The notes beneath the pieces are model-generated. The model was not told where the DNA came from, did not search any database, and saw only the letters and a list, made by a program, of their open reading frames with translations. Positions 11,301-22,908 of a stretch of 64,000 nt of DNA are shown here, piece by piece. Every line of letters starts with the position of its first letter. Position 1 is the stretch's first letter. Source of the stretch: Pithys albifrons albifrons (taxonomy: Eukaryota; Chordata; Aves; Passeriformes; Thamnophilidae); NCBI RefSeq assembly GCF_047495875.1, contig NC_092459.1, forward strand, positions 14,512,965-14,576,964, given 5' to 3'. The position numbers and the translations under genes were made by a program.

Positions 11301-12524
11301 TACAATTTCTATTAACATCCCCTGCTCCATCTCTGTGTAGGGCTATATGTGGAAAATATACACCTTCTCTCTGAAGACTATTACAGACTTCATCGACATG
11401 TTTTCAGGTACAACTTCCAGATATACAATATTGAAAAATGTTAATGCTCGACATGAAGTTCCTGTGAACCACAAAACACTTCCTTCAGGGTTTGTTTCAG
11501 CAAATGTTGACAGAATAGACCCTTCAGTCAGGACTGACAACAAATTTGACTCTATTATCTAGTAATGAAAAAGTATAAGGAACTCAACCTGGCAACAAAT
11601 TAGCTGAATGTAATGCAGTTTGACATTAACCTAACACAAAAATTACTTCATAAATTAAACAACTTGAATTTCACTTCCTTTAGGACAAGAAAAGGAAAAT
11701 AATTAGGGAGTACTTTCACTTGCAAGAACATCAATTACCATAAGCTACATGTGAAATGCTGCTGTCTTCAGATAAGGAGTTAATCTGCTTTACTAAATAA
11801 AATATGTCACCCTCACATAGGTGAATAATACAATGATGCACTCATATTATATGGGAACACTTTGAGAAATGGGTGAGACAGTCCATCACTATCCTCAGTA
11901 ATTTTTTTCCCAAAGTTGGTAATTGCCATTGATAAAAATGCAACCCTAATTTTAGTGTCATTGCATGAGCAATTCAGAAAACTGCTGGTTTACTCTTATG
12001 TTATCCTATCCTTCCATTGCCCCACATTTAATCTGATTTCCACTGGTATGTAAAATTAATATATGTATAATTAATGGCTAGTTCAGTATTCTCCATGTTT
12101 TAGATGCATGGTTATGAAGGAGAAATATTGGCTTATTTTTGTAAGAGAGGACAAATTTTTTTATTTATTTATTTTCAGAGAGGACATAGTAATCTAGGTT
12201 CTTTGCCTTGTCATTGTAGACTTTGGTCACTCTGGACACAGATCACAGGTACCCAGCTCTCAGCACTGATAACAGGGATGTAGTGATGCCTAACTAAAGA
12301 ACCAAAAGCCATCTGGGATGAACACAGCAAAGGATTGATGGCAAAGCACTTCATTACTCTGAGATACTTCACATTGCATATGACTACATAGAGAAATTGT
12401 TTGAACAGGCTCAGGTAGTATGGCAGGATCCAAGGACACTCTGCATTACTGCCTTGCCACTATATTCCTAAGAACCTTTCAGGTATGGGGAAATTTTGTT
12501 GAATTATTTTAAAATTTGCTTCTA
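8313..12524. other. Unique AT-rich stretch with one exon-like interval
   Basis: The stretch holds an A14 run near 8698, a T-rich and GT-rich patch near 9061-9122 and an ata-rich patch at 10697-10730. No element, RNA gene or gene was recognised. The open frame at 11343-11562 is treated separately because a splice-acceptor-like sequence precedes it. Confidence 0.5.
11341..11562 (+). other. Exon-like open frame behind a good splice-acceptor sequence (weak candidate)
   Basis: A pyrimidine-rich stretch ending ctccatctctgtgtag (11325-11340) is followed by an open frame that runs from 11341 to a stop at about 11562 (about 73 codons). A possible donor, ttttcag then gtacaa, lies at about 11408. The predicted peptide has no family I recognise, and the opposite strand is also open across the same interval, so chance is a good explanation. 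Confidence 0.15.
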
Positions 12525-12645
12525 GACTGTTGATGAAACTGTTGAATGGTATCAGAACTGTTGCAGAGCCTTGTGGATGCTCACCAGAACATTTGACATT
12601 CATTGAAGCTTTCATCAACAGACTCTTCTTGAGTTTGCAAGGAAA
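12525..12645 (-). mobile_element. Possible ancient CR1 fragment (weak)
   Basis: The plus strand shows gttgatgaaactgttgaa and cagagccttgtgg, which resemble the complement of an internal part of old CR1 ORF2 (gatgaa...gttgaacag...gagccctgtgg). The match is scattered and no tail is present. It may be chance similarity. Confidence 0.25.
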
Positions 12646-15600
12646 GTGTTAAGTATTTTCTCTTTAAAAAAAAGGAAAATGTATTAAAAAATTAATCTTC
12701 TTTTGATTTAAGAATACAGAGTATGAGCTTTTAAGGTTCCTCAAATTCATTTTTAGAAATTATTGCTCCTATAACCAGAATGAGTTATTACTGTAAATTC
12801 TACAGAGCACATTTAATGTGTGGGTGTTCAGCAAACCACAGTGAAAGTGTGGTGTTATTTTTTTTTTGTTTCTTCTATAGTTAGGTCACATTAAATACTA
12901 TGTGCCAAGTATCTTAAGAAATCAAAAGAGAGAAATTAAAAAAAAAAGGCAACTCTCCCCCTCCTTCCCTCAAGTAAATGATTAAACCTCTAGTATTTAC
13001 TACATTCTCAAAGGCAGTGGGCTGCCACAAAATAAACAAACAGCACAACCAAAAAGTCACAGCTTTCCTCTTTCAGTGTCAGACATTTGAGAGATGAAGG
13101 GCTAAATGCAGCCCATGTTGTTATCTTGCAGCTGGGCTTCCTATGATGAAATATCCATTGATCCATTCTATTTTATTGGCTTTAGATGAGTTTTTTCCTG
13201 ATATGGCAGTAGGAAGCCTCTTGTGGTATATAATTCAATCATTGTATTGGGAAAAAAATTCACATACTTTGTAGTTTTTTGTCCTTGATATTCTCCACAT
13301 GTTTAGAGAATTGAACAGCTGGGGCCATAGAAAACATTTAGAAATCACATTCTTTTATGTGGATCAATCATTTTTGTATACATTGCACCAGGCAAATGAA
13401 AATTGTTCATTTACATGTCAGTGGGAGTTTGATGTCTTAAAACAATCTTTCAGACATTAGTGTGGGCCACTGTTTGTTTTCGTTTGGAAAAAATGGAACT
13501 ATATGTTCAGGAATGAAGCTCTAAAATTGATTGAGGTTTGTGAAACAAAATACATCAACCAGTAATCTCTTTCCCCATAACAGTATCTCTGACTTAAGAC
13601 TAAGAAGCATAGATTCCTTCATCTAATGTTATTTGAGGGGACTTAAACAAGATCAGAAAGAGTGTGATATACAGTGTAGACTATAAATAAGCAGATGATG
13701 TGAGTTAGCAATTAAACAGTAATTATAACAGAAGATTATGGAAGCTATGAAATGCTTTATATCATGATCTTTTTCCTTATAATTGTGAGTCTCTCTTTCA
13801 CCATCCTGGCACCTTTTCTAGTAGAAAGACCGATCCTGAGTTGCTTTATGAGGAGAAAAACATTCTTTTAAGTTAACTCATATTGCAGCAATACATGATA
13901 AGAAGTCACTTCAAGATGTTTATGTTGTGCAGCTGCAGTTGCATTCAAGGCATCAGTGCAGGGAATAAGTTCCTTAAATGTCTTGCCAGGGCTGACATAA
14001 CAGTATCTTTTGCAGGCCAGCTGGAGAGTTTAGCTACTCCTCAGCTAAGTTGTGTATCTTGAAGATCGCCAGTAGCACATTGCCTGTTGGCTCAAAAAAC
14101 TTCTGAAAGAGAACTATATCTAAAGATGTGGCTACTCTGAAAACACTTAAATGTAGGAGACTTTGATTTCCTTCAGTCCCCTGTATTAAAAGAGAAATAT
14201 TATTTTTGTGAGGTGCTGGCAAGGACAGTAAGGACAGTATGATGAAGACAGACAGACCAAAGACAAATATAAACAAAGCAAGGACTGTCCTATTTTAATA
14301 GGATTTTTATGTCAGCTGCCTTCCTAATCATTAGCACCAAGAAAACATCCCATGCTTTCTTAAAAGACAGCCCACCAAGTTCTGTACATAATTGGTGTAT
14401 CCTAGCAAGCAGAATATGAAAAGATAGGATGTGAAAGGGATATGAAAGTGTACAGTGAAAAAAGCAAATGGTAGACACAATCAGGTTTAAGACTAACTAC
14501 ACTCAGAACAATTGATATGGTGGATATATAGAGAAGTTGGGTCAGATGTATACGTGCTGTATTTACAGATGTTAGAGACATAGGAAAAGGGTATTGATTT
14601 CCAAGGTGGTTTTTATTGACCACATGGAAAGGCTAATGGAAACAGAAATAGTACAAATCCACAGTGAAAAACAGGTACTGAAAAAAACACACCTAGTAAG
14701 TATTAGAAATCTGAGGCAATAAAGATTTCAGTACAACTGAAAAATATTCTCTATCCATTGCTAACAGCAGTTCTAAACACAATACAGAGAACTGCCAAGA
14801 GTGGAAACAAATAGGTTTAGTTGTCAGAATAATGGATAGTGAAAGCTGGAAGTGTCAACAATCAAAGTTATTGACTCAGGATAAAACTGTGAAAATCTTC
14901 TCTTTCTTTCAACATATTTATTTCCCCTGAGTTCATCCTGCTTTCTCTGTAAAGTCAAAAGAAATGAATTTTCCTGATTTCTATTCTAAACAATGTGAAA
15001 TAGGAATGGAGATTTCAAATCCTGCTTTCCTTTTGCTAAAAAGATTCTTTGAAATCCCAGATTTCAAGTGAGAAACATCCATTCTGTTATCTAACCTGAT
15101 CTCTGACAGAACTGCAGCCTAACTGCTGGGTCATACTTTTCTTGTAAAATCTATTAAAATTAACCTGTCTGAAATGTGGATGTTGCAATGGGTTTCAGTG
15201 ATGAGTGATCTTTTGGCATTGTGAAAAAAGCACCAAACTAGTAGCCAAAAGCCTGTAGTCAGTCATCTATAGGAAGCCCTTTTCATTTTGAGTGGTCTTC
15301 ATGACATTTAAAGGGACTTTGAGAATGCACAGTGGTTCTTTTCATTGACATGGTTAAAGATTTGGGACTACTCAGTTTGAGCAAAATCTGAAACTATCAC
15401 TTTCACAGTAGCAGTTGTGGTAGGTTTCTAGATTTTCTTCCCAGCTGAATGCCCCCTACACATTCAGAATATAAATGTAGGTGTTTTCAGAGATTCTTAG
15501 TTCTGGGAAGAATATGGATGAGTTTATCAAACGCTTGGAAGGGGTTAGAGGAAACTAAGACCAAATTTAGGTGAAAAAAGCTTCTACAGCATTTTTAACT

Positions 15601-16464
15601 GTCTGAGTCTATGTGGAGAGGTATGGACAGGTCCACTCTACACTGCTTGTGTCCCACATGAGTCAAGCAAAAGATAACTCCAGTCCAGAAGATATTTACC
15701 AATTTTAAAAAATTACCACCTATAATCTGGTATGTCCTCCTACATAATTTAAAGAGCTAGAAAACCAATGAGGAGTTGTTCAGCATAATGTAAGGGAGGG
15801 CACAGTAGCCAGGTGGTAGGGTGGCTACATGGTTTCCAGAATGGAACTAGTATCTGCCCAGACTGGTTTCATCAGAGGAGCTCAGGCTTGTCTGCACTAG
15901 TCTGGACAAACATTCCCAAAGTCGAGTGGCTTTTGAGAAGTGGATGGTGCTCTGAAGACCATGCAGAAGGTTTTTATTTCACACTGCACTGTTGTCATCA
16001 AACCGACACTGAAACTTGTGCAGAATACCATCATTCTCTGACTCCCATTATGTAGGCACTCCTGGTTTCCTCTGTTGTTTATGTTTACATCATGTAAGTC
16101 AGAACCCTCTCAAACCTCATGTATCTACAATTCCAATGAAAGAGGGAGAAGTGGGAATGTGGGGTGGCATTTGCAGAGTATGCTTAATGAACAATGATTT
16201 ATAATAGCAAGAAACTATGTCTTGAACTAGTTGAAAGCGGAGTACAAGCAATCCCTGCATTTTAAAACTATTCCAAATTTATAGTAGAAATGTTTATGTT
16301 CTCAAGAAGCAAAAACATGTTCATGGACCTCAAGTCTAAATTAGAAAGCATATCTTGCCTGACACCAAACAATAGAGCTCTAGCTGATACCAGACTATTA
16401 ATACTTCTTTTTCTCAGCCCATAAAAGCTAATAAAATGTTTCAGGGAACTCATCTGAGCTGGTA
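12646..16464. other. Unique AT-rich stretch, nothing recognised
   Basis: No CR1 tail, LTR end or RNA gene was seen. Several overlapping short frames at 14034-14623 on the minus strand have no motif. Confidence 0.5.
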
Positions 16465-16522
16465 TAAAAGAAGACTAAGTGACATCAAGGTCTGCAATTT
16501 CCAAATCACTATAATTCTATGA
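16465..16522 (+). mobile_element. Degraded CR1 tail (weak)
   Basis: The sequence gactaagtgacatcaaggtc followed by ataattctatgattt resembles a worn copy of the final 55 bases of CR1 (gactagatgacctccaaaggtc ... attctatgatt). Only the tail region is recognisable. Confidence 0.4.
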
Positions 16523-18314
16523 TTTGATTTAAGATTGGTTGCCACATAAATACCAACCAGTTTAATATTTTCTTTTAATTTTGGGATATCATGAAAACCA
16601 TTTTTAATACCTATATAAGCACTGATTTTTACAGATGTCTTCTAAGATGTATAACACACACAGTAGCGACAAATTAGCATATTGTGCATACGTTGCTTTG
16701 TGTGCTTTCTGGATGGGGTCCAGCGATGACTGACTAACACATGGGATGTTTCCTCTTGACAACATTAACACGAAGTCAACACCTGCAGTGATGTAAGCCC
16801 ATGACTCACCTGCTTGAATGGAGGTCTCTTTAGGATCAACTGTTGTGTGCAGAATACATCTGCAACATCCAAATAAATGAGCCCTTCTAAAGTAAGTCAG
16901 CACTACCCCTGTTTAGAATGCAAGGCCCTTGTGAAGGCTGAGGTGAAGCAGCTGGCTAGCAGCTTTTGTGAGTCATTTTCAAAAGCCACTCTCACAGCTG
17001 GAGAGAAAATAGCCCTGGCAGCACTGGCAATCCATTATGAAATGCAAAAAGTCCTTCTCTGGGCGGAAGGAAAACTTCACCCAGCTGTCAAGTGTTTGAA
17101 ATGTGGGGGGAAAAGTGCGCACAAGCACATGACCCTCCTTGCAATGGGAGGCATGCAGGGGCCACATTACCTAAAATTAAATCTCCTCTGATCGAAAAAA
17201 AGCCTGGGCACGAGTTCACTTTTTAGAAATGAGTAAGGGGTTTGATGAATGGAGATATCAAGCACTTTCATCTGGGAAAGGCTGGCCTGTGAGTGTCTTT
17301 TTTGATTTAAATTCTCCTTTTCAGTATACCTGTGCCAAAAAGACACTTGACCTCTGCTTACATTGTTGTCCAGCTGTATCGATCTGAAAGTTTCATGTTG
17401 CAGAGAAAGGAAAATCTAAGTGGCAGAATAATCAATCCCTAATCTCATTTTTTTCCATTTGGCAAATGAGAAATGTAGTTAGTGAATGGCATCTACATCT
17501 AAATCAATTTTAAACAGAAGTTGCTGATGCTGCATATTTGCAGCATAATAAAAGTTGACTAATTTGAAGACTGGAGAATAAAGCAAAGATGAACTGAAGT
17601 AGAAAAATGTGAGAAAGATGACTTGCATAGCTGTTCAACCTGAAGGGATTGCATGGGAATGTAATTTGCAGACCAGTGAGAAATGGAATCTTTAGAGGTG
17701 AGGCACAAACATAGGTTTTCGGAACTTCTTTGTGTAGTTCACCTTATTTACAGCCACACAAAAGGCAGCCTGGGAAGTATTTTAATGGATCAGTACTGAC
17801 ATCTAGTGTCAATTCAAACTGATCCTGCCCAGATGTCCGTCCTGACGGGAAGGCAAGATAATTTCCACTGGCAGCAGTCCTGCCTATGGCCTCACGCTAT
17901 GATTAGACAGCAGCACCATATCACTTTGCTTAAGCATCAGGTGATGTCAAATGTAGGCTAACCGAGGTCTCAGAACTTGGAAAACTTCTTTGTATTTTTA
18001 GAGAAACATTTTTTAAATTTCTTATGACTTTCTTGTTGAGAAGGATTACTGTACAAAAATAGCTAAGGACTCTACATTTTAACTAAACATTTATCTATAA
18101 CAAAATACTGGCTCTTGGATAACACATGACCACAGATGTTTATCAAATTACTGTTTTTAAATGTAAACTATTGAGTAGAACAATAGCTTTACTAACTGTG
18201 TAACTGAAAGTTGTGTATGATTGTTTCTGAAAAATTTTATTAATTTCAGGTTTTTAAAGTTCCAGAAAAGTGATAAACTGGAGGACATATAGAGAAGAAT
18301 TTCTGTCAAGATAA
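16523..18314. other. Unique stretch with a possible conserved element and a CTCF-like motif
   Basis: The interval contains the moderately GC-richer, homopolymer-poor stretch 16877-17191 (104-codon frame without recognised domain) and a CTCF-like motif at 17796-17809. Nothing else was recognised. Confidence 0.45.
17796..17809 (-). promoter_or_regulatory. CTCF-like core motif
   Basis: The minus strand reads acactagatgtcag, which fits the CTCF core consensus CCASYAGRKGGCRS at 12 of 14 positions. A 14-mer at this level occurs by chance at a low rate in 64 kb on two strands, so binding is only a possibility. Confidence 0.25.
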
Positions 18315-18405
18315 AGGACTGAAAAACAGACCCTATAGTGAAAGACCTAAAGACATGTCTGTTTGCTTTAACAAAGGGAGAGAAGGAGTCAAAGTTTATG
18401 GCAAC

Positions 18406-18457
<52 letters not shown>

Positions 18458-18831
18458 AAAAATGATATGATGATTTAAACTGCTAGACAGAAATATAAAA
18501 AGATGTAGTGACTGGCAATTAAAAGATGAAAAAAATTACAGTTGAAACAACATTTTTTTGCTAATGAAATCAACTCTTGAAAGAATTAATGAAGGCTTGT
18601 GGCAGAGTTTCAATTTCTGGGGCATTTTAAATCAAAATAGGAAGCTTTCTAAGAGAAATCATACCTTCAAGTAGAAGAGTAACCATTAGGACAGCCAGCT
18701 ATTGGAACTGATTGTATCCATTTTTTGAGGTTTTCAAGCCATGAGGAACCTTATTTGAACTGATAGATGACCTTCCTTTGAGCAGGTGGTTAGACTAGAA
18801 ACCTTCCTTAGGATTCTTAGGATCCTATGAT
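18315..18831 (+). mobile_element. Old CR1 LINE 3' end interrupted by an (AT)n microsatellite
   Basis: The 5' part matches the CR1 block aaaaacagaccctat...agacctaaagac..tgtctgtttg, and the 3' part matches ggaggttttcaag..tgagcaggtggttagactagaaaccttcc followed by a ggatcctatgatg tail. Divergence is high, so this is one of the older copies here. The microsatellite sits where the family normally reads ctataaatatat, which suggests it grew from that sequence. Confidence 0.75.
18412..18454. repeat. (AT)n dinucleotide microsatellite, 43 bases
   Basis: An uninterrupted alternation of A and T lies at 18412-18454, preceded by acatatacat. Tracts of this length are usually polymorphic. Confidence 0.98.
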
Positions 18832-19080
18832 GTGAAGGAAGTCTGAGATCCTATGGCAAGTCAGTCTAGACAACTTTAGGATTCTAATCTCTACAATCTA
18901 TAAAATGATCTAAGAAGGAAATACTGCTTCACAAAAATTACACTTGCATATTTTCTAAATGAGTGTTTTTCTATATAATTTCTTTTTTTAAATAGATAGA
19001 TGTAAGGAGAAAACTGTAATTTTCTAATACATATTCAAAATCAATGAGAACTCATCAAGATAAAGATTACCCATTCAAAC

Positions 19081-19475
19081 ACAGAATCACAGGACAGGTA
19101 AGTTTGGAAGGGACCTCTGTGAGGGTGGAAGGGACCAGAAGTCACCTGGTTCAACAGTTCTGCTCAAGCAGAGCCACCGAGGGTCAGTTTGAATCACAGA
19201 ATCACAGACTATTCTGAGTTGGAAGGGACCCACAAGGATCATCGAGTCCAACTCTTAAGTCAATGACCCACAGAGGGTCTTGAACCCACAACCTTGGCAT
19301 TATTACAACCAAGTTTTAACCAGCTGAGCTAATCTCAGGGTCAGTTGCCGACATCTGTGTCCACACAGTTTTTGACTGTGTCCAAGGATGGATCCTCCAC
19401 AATCTCTTTGGGCAACCTGTACAAGTGCTCAGTTATCATCATAGTAACAAAATATTTGCTGATGTCAAGTCTCTA
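19081..19475 (-). mobile_element. CR1 LINE 3' end, minus strand, split by a SINE
   Basis: The left edge acagaatcacaggacagg is the complement of a CR1 tail, followed by the ttggaagggacctctg block. After the SINE at 19190-19336 the CR1 resumes: cacacagtttttgactgtg, ccaaggatggatcctccac and ctctttgggcaacctg are all in CR1 order on the minus strand. The continuity on either side of the SINE, together with the target duplication, shows that the CR1 was already present when the SINE arrived. Confidence 0.9.
19190..19336 (-). mobile_element. tRNA-Ile-derived SINE with CR1-like tail (TguSINE1-like)
   Basis: Read on the minus strand, the element begins gagattagctcagctggtt, a tRNA-like head with an A box (ttagctcagctgg, 19332-19320) and a B box (ggttcaagacc, 19286-19276). 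Between them, taataatgccaagg matches the anticodon-arm and variable region of tRNA-Ile-AAT. The second half (agttggactcgatgatcc ... tgtgattctgtgatt) is a CR1-type 3' end. The head would supply an RNA polymerase III promoter and the tail would recruit CR1 reverse transcriptase. A perfect 10-bp target duplication (agggtcagtt at 19180-19189 and 19337-19346) fixes both ends. The architecture fits TguSINE1, a family known from passerine birds; the name is from memory and was not checked against a library. Confidence 0.88.
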
Positions 19476-19680
19476 ATATTCCAGGAAATGGCTTCCAGAA
19501 TTACCAGCTCCAGCCTTCCAGGGATTGAGGTGAGGCTGACCAGCTTGCAGTTCCCTGGGTCCTTCTTTCTGCCTTTCTTAAGATATGAGTGACATTTGCT
19601 TTTGTCTATATTCAAACACAGGTGGAAAACACATTTCCATAGGTTTTACAGCAGGAGCTAAAAGGCCATCAAAACTGCAG
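19476..19680 (-). mobile_element. CR1 ORF2 fragment (start of reverse-transcriptase region), minus strand
   Basis: The minus strand encodes, around 19572-19515, a broken stretch reading R-K-K-D-P-G-N-C-K-L-V-S-L-T-S-I-P-G, which corresponds to the conserved KEDPGNYRPVSLTSIPGK block near the start of the CR1 reverse transcriptase. It directly abuts the CR1 3' end at 19081-19475 in the same orientation, although more than 1 kb should lie between these parts in a full element. This indicates an internal deletion or two adjacent insertions. The copy is not functional. Confidence 0.8.
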
Positions 19681-22012
19681 TGAAAATACAGAAAAAAAAT
19701 TAGTCATCAAAGGCCAGAAAAAAGAATGAATATAAGGCTCAATAGAAATCAGTAGAAAGAAAGGAAAATTACATCAAGTGATGGGGAAATAAATCTAATA
19801 TGTCATGAAGAGGGCACTGGCAGATTCAAACCAACCAAATACCTTATCTGTGTTGCTGGGACCTGAGAGAGATGGGAGTATGCAGTAGATTGGAACTGAA
19901 CAGTAGGTCTCCTAACAGGATATTTTCAGGTGGGATCTTGGTGTGTGTTAAACTCAAGGGTTGTCACAAAGGGGATTAATCCTCCTCTCACTCAAAATCC
20001 CTGTTCCCCAAATGTAAGAAGGACTAAATAAAAGGAAATTGACCTGCTTTTTTTTGGATACTGGACTGACAAAAAGCTATGGTATAAAGTTGCATTAATG
20101 TATAAGATGTAGACTTAGCATCAGAGAGCAAGTTATCTGGGTTGTATTCAGTGGGTAAAATGTGACAGGACTATAGGCTGAGACAGAGGGAAGAAAAGGA
20201 AGTAGAAAAAGGGCAAGATGAGTGTAAAGGGATGATAGCACCATTTTTTTGTTGTTGTTTTCTTTGTTCTTCACACAGTTCTCTAGCCCAAAATACGTTT
20301 ACGTTTTAGTATCAGTGACTGCACTTTTATATATAAACAAAAATAAGACATTTAGAATGGAGTAAATACTACAAATTTAGGTATTTGAGGCAGAAATATT
20401 TATGTTCATATGTGTTTATATAGTTTATTGTAGGTTACCAGTTTAAGTACGTTTACATACTTACAAGTATTTTCTTTTCCAAAGAGGAAAGTGTCTCTTA
20501 ACAGCAGAACAGGACATCATCCCAAACTACAAGATAGAGATTTGCCATTTTAGGCTGGTAGAAGCTGGTCAGAGCTACAGCACATCTATTCATTCCCCTT
20601 GAACAGGTAAGGAAAATAGTACTCTGTCAACTTTGGTCAGCAGTGGATAATGCAATTCCTTATGGCAAGGGAGCTTCAGTAAGTGTCTATGATTATCTTT
20701 GTCCGTGGATCTGTCAGCCACCCATTTTAAGGTCTCTCAAACTTTTCCCATGTAATATAGAGACTGATTTTTCATCTATGCCTGATCCCAACAAAATAGA
20801 TCATGATGAATTCCTCCCAGCCCTTATAATGCCCCAAACCAGAAGAAACACTACTTTGCAGCACACTGTCCATAAAAACCAGCTAGCCAGCCTACAGCAC
20901 ATGATCAGAGCAGCTTAAAGGTGAGCTCTATTATTTTGTGAAAACAGATGTGTTAACAAATTTAATGAACAAATAATTGGTCTACCTTTTTCATAATAAA
21001 AGTCAGAACCCCTTGAGCCTTAACCCACAAAGTCTTGAACAAATGGAGCAAATAGTAAGCACTATCTTCAGCCATATCTGCCTGACACCTCTACACAAGC
21101 TTCAACATTGTTATTAGGAGAGTGAAATACACAATGCATTTATGCCTATGAATTCACTTCTACTTAAAGCTGTGTACACCTTTGATAGTGCCCAACAGCT
21201 GCAAAATCATCCCAGTACATCATTGCATTTCTTTCCCTTCCTTCTCTCCTTTGCATTTTCATTCTAACACTACTTCACTCCATTCTATCACTCTGCTCCT
21301 TTGTACTTTTTTTCTTCTTGATCCATTTGATTCTACAGTTTTCACTGTATATAATTTCCCATTTTACCTACTTTGGTTAAATAGTTAACAAATTATTCAG
21401 AAGACAAGAAAACTGATAGTTGAAAAAATAATTTCTCTGGGTGTTTTAGTTATGGATCAATACCATGTAGACAAAAGGAAGATACTTCCAGACTCAGCTA
21501 TGTTAAATATATATTTTTTAAATGGTAGATGACTTTGTTACTGAACTGCTACTTCCATTTCCAAATCCAGATAACCTCTTCAATGCCATCTGTCAGAGAG
21601 CTTCACAGCCTGTGAGAAAATATTCTGTGAGAAAAGGCGATTTCTTACTCCCTTTCTTGTGCCACCTGTGAATGTTACACAATATCAACCTGCTATTTCA
21701 AAAGAAGAAAGGTGAAAGATCCTAATTACACCGTTTCTTTATAATTTTTTTTTTTTGCTTTACAATGTGGTCAGTTATTTTTCTTTTTAAAGATAAACAT
21801 TTTTATATAGTCATTCAAAACTTAGTGTGGATGGATAAAAACATAATAATGCTGTATTTCCCCTTTTTTTCCTCCCTGTCACTAAATATGTTCATTTCGT
21901 TTCTCCTCATGCCACCAATACTCTTACATTGACAGAAAATATACCCCGAAACAATGAAATATATTGTCAACTATATTCTATAGAAGGAATTGGGTTTTGT
22001 CCCATCATGAAA
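19681..22012. other. Unique AT-rich stretch, nothing recognised
   Basis: The stretch contains T-rich patches near 20247-20262 and 21740-21760. The 91-codon frame at 20643-20918 shows no recognisable motif. No repeats were recognised. Confidence 0.5.
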
Positions 22013-22017
22013 CAGGG

Positions 22018-22549
22018 TGTAATGGTTTGACCCATGGCTTCCTCAGTAACCATTGTATCTAAGGAAGTTACAAGTATTCCACACGTGTCTTCCACGTAGC
22101 AGTGGGGGAGTGGTTTGTGGTGCCTTCTTCCGGTCCTTGGCTGAGGAGCTGGAGGGAGGTGGTGGAGGTCTGGTCCCTCCGGTCCCTGGTGGTTCTCCTG
22201 TCCTGGGTGAGATTGCTTCATTCTTGTTCCCTTTCCTTGAGGTTTTTAATTGTGTTTGTTTTGATTCATTCGGTTTCTTTGGGTTGGGTTGGTGTCTTCC
22301 CTATCTCCCAGCTAATCAATCCCCTTTTCTCCCTTCCCCTCTCCCCTGGGAGGTGGGATCCTATGTGTTGTGTATACAGTGTGGTTTGTAAATGTTAGTA
22401 AATATAATTTATTCTTTTTATTCAGTTCAGTTTCTTTAGAGTGCGTTTCTTTTCAGTTTTTTTTCCCTTTCCTTTGCTGGGAAGGTTCTGGGAGGGGGAA
22501 GGGGGGGGGCCAGTCCAGGGTTGGCAACGGCAAGGCCAAACCTGCGACA
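22018..22549 (+). mobile_element. Solo LTR with exact 5-bp target duplication
   Basis: The element starts TGTAATGGTTTGACCC and ends CCAAACCTGCGACA. It is flanked by caggg at 22013-22017 and again at 22550-22554, an exact 5-bp target duplication. The middle is unusually GC- and G-rich (gagctggagggaggtggtgg region), followed by an AT-rich section and a G9-10 run near 22500-22509. There is no internal viral sequence, so this is a solo LTR of about 532 bp. The frames at 22053-22398 and 22370-22588 lie within it or overlap it and are not genes. The exact target duplication suggests it is among the younger LTRs here. Confidence 0.88.
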
Positions 22550-22570
22550 CAGGGGAAAAAATATTGTCCA

Positions 22571-22908
22571 AATCATAGAATCATTTAGGTTGGAAAAGAC
22601 CTCCAAGATCATCAAATCCAACTGTTAACCCAACACTGCCAAGTCCATCACTAAACCCTGTCCCCAGGTGGTGCATCTACATATCTTTGAAACACTTCCA
22701 GGGCGTTGACTCAATCTCTTCCCTGGGCAGGCTGTTCTAGTGCTTGATGACCTTGTTGGTGAAGAAATTTTTCCTAATATCCGATCTAAACCTCCATCTG
22801 GCACAACTTAAGGCTGCTTCCTCTTGTCGTATCACTTGCCACCTGGGAGAAGAAATCAACTCCCAGCTCTTTACAACCTTCTTTCAGGTAGTAATAGAGT
22901 GTAGTTGA
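22571..22908 (-). mobile_element. CR1 LINE 3' end, minus strand
   Basis: It starts with aatcatagaatcatttagg (complement of the CR1 tail) and continues ttggaaaagacctccaagatc, atccaactgttaacccaacactgcc and cctgggcaggctgttctag, ending near a ctttcaggtagtaatagag block. This is the same CR1 group as the copy at 1-541 in opposite orientation. The similarity is high over the whole length. Confidence 0.94.

Noticed and set aside
19190..19336. A functional tRNA-Ile gene
   Set aside because: The tRNA-like part has many changes, is joined to a CR1 tail and is flanked by a target duplication; it is a SINE.
22053..22621. Several overlapping frames at 22.0-22.6 kb
   Set aside because: They lie within or across the solo LTR, whose ends are fixed by an exact target duplication.
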